Part shown: in pieces, positions 11,695 through 21,600 of the stretch | Position numbering within the stretch: position 1 is the first letter of the stretch | Layout: the number at the start of each line of letters is the position of its first letter | Assembly: GCA_943704425.1 (NCBI GenBank) | Contig: CALSCP010001595.1 | Coordinates: 1-24,142 of the forward strand | Source of the DNA: Ministeria vibrans ATCC 50519 | Taxonomy: Eukaryota > Opisthokonta > Filasterea | DNA length: 24,142 nt | Direction: 5' to 3' | Position numbers and translations under genes: made by a program | Notes under the pieces: generated by a model | Databases searched by the model: none | What the model saw: only the letters and a program-made list of their open reading frames with translations | What the model was told of the DNA's origin: nothing

Positions 11695-13551
11695 TTCCAG
11701 CTGATGCGTACTCTCCTGGACAACTATTTGAGTGTCGGCACCGTGTCTGACGACTCGATTGCTCTCTGCTCCGAGTGTGTTCAGGTAAACAGTGCGCTTT
11801 TGTGAATTCCGACTGAGGACTCACTTGTGTGTGTGTGTGTGTTGTGCAAATCATACAGTGGTGCCGCGACGAGGGTCGCACCTACCTACGACAGGCTGTT
11901 CAAATACGTTTGATCGAGATTCATCTTAAACTCGGCAAATACAGCGAAGCGCTCGTCATTAGTGCGCCTCTTCTCTCAGAGCTCAAGAAACTCGACGACA
12001 AAGTAACAATACTAATAATTTGTCTATTCTCAATAATAATAATCAAATAAACTTCATCTTGTTTTATAGCCTCTTCTGATGGAACTTCAATTGCTCGAAT
12101 CACGTGCCTACTTCTACCTGAAAAATTACCAAAAGGTACGAAAATCACAAAATTGTTCCACCCCATAAAACAACAATAATTGCCTTTTTCTTTTTGGGTA
12201 GGCAAAAGCGTCCCTAGCAGGCGCACGGACCAATGCCACTGCTATCTACTGCCCTCCTCTGCTCCAAGGCGGTCTTGATCTCATGGTATGAAAAGGAGTG
12301 ATGATACCAATAATTAAATGTGTAGTCATTATGAATAAATTGTATGTGCGTGTGTTTAGAGTGGGATTCTTCACGCGCAAGATAGCGACTTCAAAACTGC
12401 CTACTCGTACTTTTACGAAGCCTTTGAGGTACCACGTATATCTTTTTATTTGAAAACTCACGAATGCTTCTTATTGTGTGTGATCATTAGGGATACGACT
12501 CGATTGGACATGCAGAGGCGGCGCGTGGCCTCAAGTACATGCTCTTGAGCAAAGTACGACAGGGTGTCACACATTCACTCATTTTCTTACTTGTCCATTT
12601 CTTTTCTTGCTTATTTCTTTACTTGCTTATTTTTTACTTGCTTATTCACTCGCTCTTCCTTCATTCACTCACTTCTTGCTCTTTTACTCACTCTTCGCTC
12701 ATTTTCTCTCTCCTCGCTCATTTAATCGCTCCTCGCTTATTTCTTTTAACTCTCATGTACTAATGTGACTGCTTCTCAGGTGATGCTCTCTTCTGCCGAT
12801 GAGGTTGCACAGGTTCTTTCTGGCAAACTGGCGCTGCGCTACACTTCTCCGTCCATTGATGCTCTGCGTGCTGTTGCAAAGGCTCGTGAGAATCGCTCGT
12901 TGGCTGACTTTGAAGCGGCTGTGGCATCTTTTAGCGTAAGAATGTGCCACTACACACACTCAACATAGTTATATATAATTTATTATAATTATAATGATTA
13001 TAATTATTTATATGTACAGTGTGAACGTGTGCACATTTCTCACATTGTGTTTTCGTTCTCAGTCTGACTTGAGCGAGGATCCGACCATTATTGCGCATCT
13101 CGAGTCACTCTATGATTCTCTGCTCGAACACAATTTGTTGCGTCTCATTGAGCCTTTTCGCAGAGTGGAAGTAAGTCCAAGACAAAAAAAAAATAAAAAA
13201 AGAGGAGCGCACAAATTAATGTGTTTTCAAAACTCCAGATTGGTCACGTTGCGTCACTGATCAATCTCGCACACGACACTGTGGAAGCCAAGCTGTCCCA
13301 AATGATCCTGGACAAGAAACTGCACGGCATTCTCGATCAGGGCTCGGGTTGCCTGGATGTGTATGATGCGCCTGAGACGGTAAGAATAGTGTGTGCGTGT
13401 CTGTGTGTGGCACAGCATTATTCGACTGTCTCTTACTCGTTGGCTTTTTTTTTTTGTTCAGGATGCTATGTATGACAGTGCATTGCTCACTCTGGAGAGC
13501 ACAAGCAAAGTCGTCGATGCTCTCTACGCAAAGGCTCACAAACTCCAATAA
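10972..13551 (+). CDS. PSMD11: 26S proteasome lid subunit Rpn6 (PSMD11)
   Basis: Scaffold subunit of the proteasome lid that clamps lid to core particle. Exons: 10972-11100, 11436-11573, 11701-11784, 11859-12002, 12070-12135, 12202-12285, 12360-12428, 12491-12553, 12780-12935, 13063-13170, 13239-13379, 13462-13551. The protein is 423 aa (human 422) and collinear throughout: VRPFLATLSKAKAAK; RTYLRQAVQIRL; LLMELQLLESRAY; ATAIYCPPLLQGGLDL; TAYSYFYEAFEGYDSI; the PCI domain with SGKLALRY, NRSLADFEAAV and LSQMILDKKLHGILDQG; and the C-terminal helix SKVVDALYAKAHKLQ, which bundles with other lid subunits. All eleven introns are phase 0. The start at 10972 is the only ATG that opens the matching N-terminal helix. 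Intron 2 has a weak gtcaga donor and a long T/GT tract before its acceptor. Confidence 0.97.
11621..11692 (+). repeat. T25-(GT)n tract abutting a 3' splice site
   Basis: Twenty-five T followed by about twenty-three GT units end at tcttccag, the acceptor of PSMD11 exon 3. The repeat therefore forms or displaces the polypyrimidine tract. Confidence 0.9.
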
Positions 13552-13555
13552 TAAA
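13550..13555 (+). terminator. Poly(A) signal AATAAA overlapping the PSMD11 stop codon
   Basis: The stop TAA (13549-13551) shares its last two bases with AATAAA. Only 81 nt (13552-13632) separate this stop from the stop of the convergent gene, so a very short 3' UTR is expected. No AATAAA was found for the opposite gene in this spacer. Confidence 0.55.
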
Positions 13556-13632
13556 CGTTTCAAGAAAAATGGGGGGCTCCCTCAACTCGTTAAAACTTTA
13601 CAAAACTCTCTCTCTCTCACTCACTCTGGTTT

Positions 13633-16039
13633 TCACACATCAGGGCCAGTGTATTCATCTAGCTGTGCCGTACTCTCAAAAGCCTCACCAAACGGGTGCG
13701 GTGTGTCATCGTGTTCTTCATCGCCGTGGCCGCCGTAGTTGCCGTTGAGTTGGTGTGCTCCCCCTTCTTGTGTGTACATAGAGGACGCTGGTTGCTCACT
13801 TTCGAATTCATCCCACGATGCGGTGGCGTGTGCGTCTCTCTCCTCCCCCTCCTCCTCTGCAAAAGATCCGACCTCGAGTGCCGTACCTGGCGAGCCCCAT
13901 TCATGTGGGGTATGTGATGCTGTAGGTGAAGCAGGCTCGGCCGCTAGAGGCGGTTGGTGAGCCAAGGATAAAGAAGGGGCAGTCTCATCAGACACAAACG
14001 CACTAGAAGAAGGCCCGTCCAGTGGAGAGGCACTGTCGCCCTGTGCCATGGATAGGAGGTGGCCATCGTCGCCATCCGTATCCTCATCAGCAGCGGCATC
14101 ACTCATACGTAGTGAGTTCAGCTCCTGGACAAACAACTCGGCGGGAGCATTGTCACTCAGTGGATTGCCAGTGCAGCTGGAGGAGCCCTCTGCTCCCGTT
14201 GGACGAGGCGTTGTGACATTCTCTGGATTCGACGCACCATCGCAGTCAACACTCTCGCCAGCGACGGCGGAAGTGGTGTCTTCGAGTGGCGAGAGCGACC
14301 ACTCACTCACAGGCACCTCTCCACTGTCTCGTCGCTCGTCGCTCGTGCTCTGCTGCGGCTCTTCAGTGGCGCCCCGATCGCTTCCACCCACACTCGCTCC
14401 ATCGCCCGTCACCTCGCTCACCGACTGACTGTAGTGCATCGCATCCCCATTCTCAACGTAACTCTCGTAGAATTGCGAGTGGCGTTGCTCCGTCTCAACC
14501 ACATGCGAAGAGGAGAGGAACGGCCCATCCTCACCGCCACTCCACTCGGACACTTCCTCACGCAAATTCTCCATCATCACCGTACTCCCATCACCGCCGC
14601 TTATCGCAGTGTATGCCACTGTCATCGTGGTCGTTGTCACCGTCTTGCTCGCGTCACCACCGACACTCGTGCCCAGCACACTCCCTACCTCCACCGGCAG
14701 AGCATAGCCATCCCCTTCCTCCGTCTGCCTCCGCCATTCCTCCGTGCGAATCAGTCCTTCAACTTCTTCCTCTTCCTCGCCCATTCCTTCTACTCCTCCC
14801 CTTCCGTTTGCATGCTCCACCAAACTGCGCGGTTGAGTCTCTGCCACTCCCATCGCTGTTGCTCCTCCACCCGCTTCCACGCTCGCCTCAGACGATATGT
14901 GTCGCAGTTCGTGGCGCACGCTCTCAATGGTCTCCTGTGCCACATGCACTGTCTCGGCCTCTTTCCCGACAATCGAGCGCAATCGATTCACTTCCCATTC
15001 ACTTGCGCGAAGAGCCTGTCGAAGTTCCATTGATTGTCGTTCGCTGGCGCCCAGTGCGCGGTTGCGACTCTCCAGCGCACTCTCGCACTGCTGAAGTCGG
15101 TGCAAAAGTTTCTACAATGGAAGTATATATATAAGTCCGCCAGAAGAAGAAGGAGAGGAGAACCACGCCGTACCTCATGGGCCATTTGCAAAGCCCCAAG
15201 TTTACGCGACATGTCGACGTACAATCGGTGTTTCCCAAAGAGTTGTCGTTCCGACGTAGTGGTGACGTCCTACAGCCCATCAGACGCGAGAGAGAGAGAG
15301 AGAGGGAGAGAGAGAGAGAGAGACAGAGAGAGAGAGAAACAAAGTGATAGAGAGAGAGAAACAAAGTGATAGAGAGAGAGAAACAAAGTGATAGAGAGAG
15401 AGAAACAAAGTGATAGAGAGAGAGAAACAAAGTGATAGAGAGAGAGAAACAAAGTGATAGAGAGAGAGAAACAAAGTGATAGAGAGAGAGAAACAAAGTG
15501 ATAGAGAGAGAGAAACAAAGTGATAGAGAGAGAGAAACAAAGTGATAGAGAGAGAAACAAAGTGATAGAGAGAGAAACTCATCAAAAGAAGCTTCTTTTG
15601 TCACACAATATACACCGATGCGGTACCTGCACTTGTTGCTGTGCGGCAGAGAGCTCTTGCCGAAGCAAACCAATTTGCATCTCACATTGTTCGTGCGACG
15701 CTGCTGCCTCCTCTGGCTGTTGCTGCTGCGTCAGCGGCGGCGCAGCATGTGCAGCAATGGTCTCTGTCGGCGGAGGAGCAACGTGGGGCTCGGGAACGGC
15801 CTCCGATGGCGCAGGAGTGGCGTGTGACGGTTCCGGCAATGCCGATGACGCATTTTGGCGCAACTCGGCAATTTTGTCGAGAAGCTTGGCGCGCTCTTCA
15901 TTCCATTGTGCATGGTCATCTTCTCGCGCCTGTTGCAGGCGGCGAACCACCGGATCAGCCTTGAAAATGAGAGATAAGGTCAAAATTTGTTCATTTGCAT
16001 CGCAAAAAATAAAATCTCTCTCACTTGATTCGGATCCAT
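13633..16039 (-). CDS. Unrecognised coiled-coil protein with long acidic disordered tail
   Basis: Exons in coding order: 16039-16025, 15959-15627, 15269-15174, 15111-13633, giving 640 aa. All three introns are phase 0. The first exon is 15 nt (MDPNQ). Residues 6-45 form an amphipathic helix (DPVVRRLQQAREDDHAQWNE); 46-95 is an Ala/Pro/Gln linker; 96-225 is mainly heptad-like coiled coil (CEMQIGLLRQELSAAQQQ; LHRLQQCESALESRNRAL; MELRQALRASEWEVNRLRSI). The remaining 400 residues are Ser/Glu/Asp/Gly-rich and disordered, with recurrent short Trp motifs (VSEWSGGED, VSEWSLSP, ASWDEFESE, PHEWGS). No signal peptide or membrane segment. The outline resembles tethering or adaptor coiled-coil proteins and the WDEF-type motifs could be adaptor-binding peptides, but I cannot name a family. 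The exon 1 model is supported by frame and splice sites only. Confidence 0.75.
15285..15577. repeat. 22-bp minisatellite (AGAGAGAGAAACAAAGTGATAG) array, 11 copies
   Basis: Eleven copies of a 22-bp unit (atagagagagagaaacaaag + tg) follow a GA-rich lead-in; the last units are 20 bp. The array lies in intron 2 (15270-15626) of the unrecognised coiled-coil gene. Unit length and core (gagagaaacaaag) are shared with the array in CPSF2 intron 10; only the variable part differs (tgatag versus agttaa). The Ser/Leu-rich reading frames across it are by-products of the repeat. Confidence 0.95.
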
Positions 16040-16181
16040 CTTTGGTTCCTCAATGGACAACAAATGTACGGGAAACACAAAAAAAAGTCCTAAAGGAAGA
16101 TATGAAAAAAGTGTAGAGTTTGATTATTTTCAATATTGTGAGTAGTGATCGGTGCGACGGTGACTAAAGTTTTTGACAACA
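16040..16181. promoter_or_regulatory. Divergent promoter region coiled-coil gene / RAD18
   Basis: These 142 nt separate two divergent start codons. GTGTAGAGTTTGA at 16111-16123 resembles the motif in the POLK/PSMD11 promoter. No TATA box. Promoter function is inferred from position. Confidence 0.5.
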
Positions 16182-18027
16182 ATGTCTGTGGACGATCCCA
16201 GCGACTTCCCGATTGCCTGTGTGGCAGCAGTGGATGCATCGCTGAGGTGTTCCATATGCCAGGAGTTCTACACCGCTGCCATGAGCATTACGCGTTGTGG
16301 TCACTCTTGTGAGTTTTTTTTTTTTTTTTTTTTTTTTTTCACTTTTTGCCCGCGCAAAAAAAAATGCAATTGCTCACTCTTGCGCTCTCTGTAGACTGCT
16401 CGCTCTGTATCCGACGGTCACTGGGCTCTTCGAAAAGATGTCCGACGTGCGGCATCGTAAGAGAAGCACTGGAGAGACTTTCTGTGTTGGTCTAACCGTT
16501 TTTATGATCTCGTTTCATCTCTCGAACCGTTTTTATGACTCGTTTTCGTTTTTGACTCGTTTTGTGTCTGTAGGAATGCTCAGAAGGCGACTTGCTTAAC
16601 AGCCGTGCACTCGACCATACTGTGCGTCTCTTTTGTGCAGCGCGGTAAGAGCGTCAGGGTAGAGAGAGAGAGAGAGGGAGAGAGACCAAGTGATAGAGAG
16701 AGACGCACTGAAGAGCCAATGGTGTTAGGGATACGCTTCTGGAGGCGACTGCTGCCTTGTGTGCGCCCAAGCCGGTGACTGTGGAGACAGGAGTGTCGCC
16801 TGCTACACCTGTTAAGAGGGTGCGGTCGTCGGCTACCCCGCCAGCGAGTGCGGGTGCGAGTGCGAGTGTGAGTGCGTCGCCCGAGTCGTCTCGGTCGCGC
16901 GTGTCGACGAGACGCGCCACGAAGCGGCCGTCACCACGTTCGCTGAGCGACGACGAATACGAAGAGAAAGAGGCACAACGTCATGATGAAGAAGGCATTG
17001 GCGGCAAGGACGACGAAGACGAAGAGGAAGGCGGTAGCAGCGGTGACGACGACGATTTTGTGCCGAGTCGATCAGCCACGCCGCAACAGAAGAAGAAAGG
17101 GAAGGGACGCGGAGAGCCCATGAAGAAGCGTGCTCGCAAGAACGCCAATGACATTGTTGTGACCGTAGCGGACACGGACGACACGACGGAAGCAGCGGCA
17201 ACAGCTGACGGCGGTCCCTGTCCCATCTGCAATACGTTTGTGCCTGCGTCGCTCATCAATGCTCATTTGGACGACTGTCTGTCTCGCGGTGAACGAAAAG
17301 ATGCTTTAAGAAGGTTCGAACTTAAAACCTCACAAGGACTTTGTCTCAACTTTGTTTCAACCTTTCTTCTCTCGTGTTTTAGTACTAAGCCGAGCAAACC
17401 CGCCAAGCAAGCACAACTCACAACAGCCACCGGCCCCCGCAAGCGCTCTCCCACATCAGCCAGTGTGGGCCGTACTACTCTCTTCCCCACTCTTGACCCT
17501 TTTACAACCACCGCCACTGCCACTACTGCGCCTGTTCGGCGTAAACTACCTAAGAAGGCCTATCATGTGCTCAAGCCAAAGCAGCTCAAAGATCTTCTTG
17601 CAGAGGCAGGTCTCTCGACCACTGGCGATCGTCTCGTAAGAAACTATCCGCTTTTGTGAACTACACGGCCCGTTTCTGCCGTACAATAATAACACACCCA
17701 CTTACAGTTGATGGAATGGCGTCATCGCGAGTATGTGCTGCGCTACAACGCCGAGTGTGACTGTGCACGCCCAAGGCCACTCAGTGCTATCCGCGACGAT
17801 GTGCGCCACGCCGAAGTGCTCCATCGCGCTACTACTGCTAGTGCTGTTTCTGCTGCCAGTACTGTTGGTGTTGGTATTGGTGGAGGGGCCAGTGCGTCGT
17901 CTGGTGCTAAGAAGTTGTCAGAGGCGCAGGTTGAGGAGCGGAATCGACACGTTTGTAAGTTTGTGTCTGCTTCATTATTGTGTTGAATTGTGCTCATTGT
18001 TTTTCTTCCATCTTTTTTTCTTGTTCG

Positions 18028-18078
<51 letters not shown>

Positions 18079-18627
18079 ACAGTGGCACAGAACAAGTCGA
18101 CTTTTGCAAAGCTGACAGAAGAGATTCGCGAGAGACAGAGAGCGGCCAAAGCGAGGGCAGAGGAAGAGAAACGAAAGAAAGAAGAGGAAGAGGTTAAGAA
18201 GGAGAAGGCTGGTGACTGTGAGGGAAATGGCAAAGAAGAAGAAGAAGTAGAAGAAGAAGCAGCGAGTGTTACGGGACAGCGAAGGCGACAACGGTGTGTT
18301 GACGATGACTTTAGCAATGATTCAGTGGAATGTGCTGCTGTGTGCGGGTCGTCGGTTGAGCGAGGCTGTGAAGAGAGCTTTGTGATTGGAGGGATGATGA
18401 ACGAGGAACCACACAGGAGTGTGGTAGGGGAAGAGGAAGCACAGCGAGAGCAAGTGGAAGAAAGGGTATCGGAGGAAGAAGAAGAGAATGGCAATGATGA
18501 GGATGGTAACGAGGAGGAGGAGCTAGCACAGAGTCCGCTTTTGATTGCTGGGTCACTTTTGGGTTCGTGCAGCGCTGCTCGTGACGAGCCTGAGACTGAT
18601 TTGTATTTACCATCTCCTGTATTTTAA
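16182..18627 (+). CDS. RAD18: E3 ubiquitin ligase RAD18 (PCNA monoubiquitination)
   Basis: With RAD6, RAD18 monoubiquitinates PCNA at stalled forks and recruits translesion polymerases. Exons: 16182-16308, 16395-16456, 16574-16644, 16729-17313, 17383-17635, 17708-17954, 18083-18627, giving 629 aa (human 495). Order of domains: C3HC4 RING with C23, C26, C39, H41, C44, C47, C58, C61 (LRCSICQEFY; YCSLCIRRSL; CPTCGI); a Ser/Arg-rich and acidic linker with a basic KKRARKN-type nuclear signal; UBZ4 with C251, C254, H266, C270; SAP domain about 346-385 (LKPKQLKDLLAEAGLSTTGDRL), continuing into MEWRHREYVLRYNAECD; then a long Glu/Lys coiled and acidic tail. The tail is longer than in animal RAD18. Start chosen at 16182 because an upstream in-frame TTG at 16173 is not an ATG. 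The 69-nt intron 4 has no in-frame stop. Confidence 0.93.
16313..16339 (+). repeat. Poly-T tract in RAD18 intron 1
   Basis: About 27 T follow the gtgag donor region almost immediately, inside the 86-nt intron 16309-16394. A long homopolymer this close to a 5' splice site is prone to length change. Confidence 0.85.
18033..18075 (+). repeat. (GT)n microsatellite in RAD18 intron 6
   Basis: About 21 GT units end in gcgcacag, the 3' splice site of the last RAD18 exon. Confidence 0.9.
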
Positions 18628-18631
18628 TATA

Positions 18632-18652
18632 AAATAATTATGATGATTATTT
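18632..18652. terminator. AT-only inverted repeat between two convergent stop codons
   Basis: AAATAAT (18632-18638) and ATTATTT (18646-18652) are exact reverse complements around a 7-nt loop. RAD18 stops at 18627 and the alpha-kinase stops at 18647, so the repeat straddles the 19-nt spacer and presents the same AAATAAT, close to AATAAA, on both strands. It is a candidate shared 3'-end signal; function is inferred. Confidence 0.4.
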
Positions 18653-21600
18653 GACGTGTACTGTTGTGTCTGAGACACAGAGAGAGGTAGGAAGAGGGAC
18701 GGACGGAGCGCGTTTGGAGGGGATGATGGGCTCGGGACAAAGAAGTTTTCGTTTTTCAGAGGGTGCGGCGGAAGATGTTGGTGTTGTTGTTTCTGAGGGT
18801 GATGAGCAGGCGGAAGGAGCTAATGTATAAACATGCGGTTTTGGCTCGGTGCATGTGGCGGCACTCGCCTTTGCGGGTGTTGCCGAGGACGTCGCATCCA
18901 ACCGGACGATCGTTGTTGCTCTGACGGGCAGACCCTTTTTCTCGTCTTCTTCTCGTTTTTCTTCCTCCTCGTCTTCATCCTTGACGGGAGGTGCGTGTTT
19001 GTCGAATTCCGTGTCGCTTGGCACTGTCGCGTCAATGCCAAGCGTCTTGCAATGCGAGTTGCATGTGTGCTGAAGGAAGAAGGCCTTTAATCCCGCCGCA
19101 CGTCGGTCGGTCGCCCCAAACTTCTTGTTCTTCTCTGCAATCGCCGCCGGAGACGTGTGCACCGCGGGATCCGTCAAAATGTATTCACCTCCCTTAAAAA
19201 AGAAAAGGTGCAAAGCGAAAATCAAAAATAATAATAATAATAATAATTGTTAATGATTTGTGTCTTTTGTAATAGTAATAATAATAATAATAATTAATTA
19301 TTTATGAAATTTGGGTAAACCCGTTCTTCTTACGTCTGATTTGGTGCCTTGCAGGTCCACAACCATCATAGATCGCTGTGTGTGCGCATAGGAAAAGTGG
19401 CTGAATGCGCCCAAGAGCGGGTGTTCATCAACGGACGACTTGTCAAAATTGTTTGTGAATTTCTCCCATGAACCTAAAAAAAGTAGCGGAAAAGGAAGAC
19501 AAAGGCGAACACTCAAGTTTGGTTTAATTTATTGTATTTTGGAATGTACCGTCAATGCATTTCTCCAGGGAGTAGTAGAGGACTCCATCGTCCATTTCAT
19601 CGCCCTCTCTCCACACCAGTTGTGCCTCCAACATGGTCAGCGTGGTGTCGGTCACTCCCTTGGCCTTGAGCTGCTTTGAAAACTCCTCGGCAATTCCCAC
19701 TGAGCACTGTTGGGCTCGGATATCCTCCAGTGCCTGCTGTCGTCGTTTCTGACACGTACAAATTTATATAAAAAGAAACATTAATAACTATTATCATTAA
19801 TTTAAATTAAAATTTATACGGTCTTACACTTTCGACCTCAGTTTCAGTCACCAGTTTGAGAATGTAGCGCTCTTTACCACTCAGTGCATAGAAAGCGTGT
19901 CGCACATTGCCATTCTGAAAGGGTCTCTCAATCACTCGAAGAGTAATGCTCTACATCACACGATAAGTTTGTTTTTAAATTTTTCGTGATATTTTATGTG
20001 ATTACTATTATTATTGTTCGTACCGGAAGTTTTTTGATGACAAACTTTTTGTCGACAAAGGAAACGGATTCGCGCTCAAAGACCTTTTCATCCCCAAATG
20101 TTTCAGGCTTGTCCCACTCGGGAACTTGGGAATAAAGGTTGAAGAAGAGACCGGAGTCATTGAGACGCGTCAGGCGGCTGAATTGTCTTTCGATTTCGCG
20201 CGTTTCTTCGATTCTCTTGCGCTCCACTGCTGCAGCCGCCTTGAGGCGCTCGACTTCCTCTTTGTTTTCACGCTCCACCCGTTGCGTCTCGTTGTTCTTA
20301 TCCTTCCGTGTAATTCGTCTCTGTTTTTCCACCTCACGTAATTTCGCGCGCTCCGCCTGCAGTGCTTCCGCCGCCTTCGCCTGTTCTTCTCGCTGAAGCA
20401 ATATGGAGAAATAAATGTGTGCAAAGACGTAATAATTAAAAATAATAAAATCCAATAAAATAATTTTTCACACTTATTGTACCTCGAGCTCTTCTTCACG
20501 TTCGATTTCTCGTTTGAGTGCTTCAAGTTTGGCAACACTCTCTGGAGGTGGAAGGGGATCTTGGACTGCAGGTTGTTCTTCAGCGACGTCAGACTACGGA
20601 TAAAAATGGGTAAATTCAAAATGAATATTTTTGTTGCTGTATTTTACCAGTTCTTTCAACAGCGCCTCAACGCGCCGGCGCTTCTGCTCAACTTCCTCCT
20701 ATCATAGATAGAGAAAGAAAAAAAAAGAAAAGAAAAAGAGTGGTCATAGAGGAATGAGAAAGAGTACGAAAAGAGTTGTTTTTGGTACGTTGATGGAGAG
20801 TGGGAGAGGCGTGGGGCAACTTTGAGACGGCGAAGCGGATGATGGTGAAGCCATGTCCAGCTCGGGATACACCAAATGGGGCTCATCGTCAATATCTTCT
20901 TGCAATTGGTTTGCTTGCCATTTGGCTGTTGCTACAAGGCATTGCCATGCCTCACAGTCGTCCTCCTGCAAGAAAATAAAGAATAATATTGTTATGAAGA
21001 CAGTATTAAGTATGTTTTTCTTATTATAATAATTGCAAAATAAAAAGTCAAATCAGTCATTCTAGATAAGAGCAAGAAAAATATTTGATAATGATTGATT
21101 TTGGTGAGAGTGCGCCGTTTTTTTGTATCAGATTATTTAATAATTATAATAATAATAATTATTATTATTTTATAATTATTATTATTATTATTATTAATAA
21201 TAATTATTATGATCTTCTGTTTTAAAAATGACTGTTTTCTTCTAAAATACCATTGCTGCCACGAGTTACAAAAGGAAGCCATTGTTAAATTTGGTTACAC
21301 ACTAAGGTGTTTCTCTGTATCTCAACCACGCGTTGTGGCGCTGAGAGTCTTTTTTAACTTATTCGTTTGGACGATTCGACTCAGAATCGACCCGCGATTT
21401 TTTTTCCTTCTTTTTTTATCTTTACCAATTCGACATAGGATTTGTCGACGTAGAAGAAAGGCAGCTCAAAGTCATTGCCTATTTCTTCCTGCAGGATCAG
21501 TTGGATGCGTTTGATGGACTCTCGCGCTGTTTGAGCCGCACTGCAGCCTTCCCAGACGAGTAACGCCGCCTGTCGACTGTAGATATTCCGCGCAACCACA

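Noticed and set aside
14286-15134. Plus-strand 282-aa open frame rich in His/Pro/Ser
   Set aside because: It is antisense to the large last exon of the coiled-coil gene, with composition typical of a shadow of acidic codons and no family resemblance.
15285-15577. Regular repeat array that might suggest CRISPR
   Set aside because: Units are contiguous 22-mers with no unique spacers, in a eukaryotic intron.
15270-15685. Ser/Leu/Phe-rich reading frames up to 228 aa on the minus strand
   Set aside because: They are translations of the 22-bp minisatellite in the intron of the coiled-coil gene; the real exon-intron borders flank it on both sides.
17314-17382. Continuous exon through 16757-17659 in RAD18
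   Set aside because: The frame is open, but borders (GTTCGA...TTTTAG) and smooth continuation ALR-STKPSK favour an intron; retention is kept as a finding instead.
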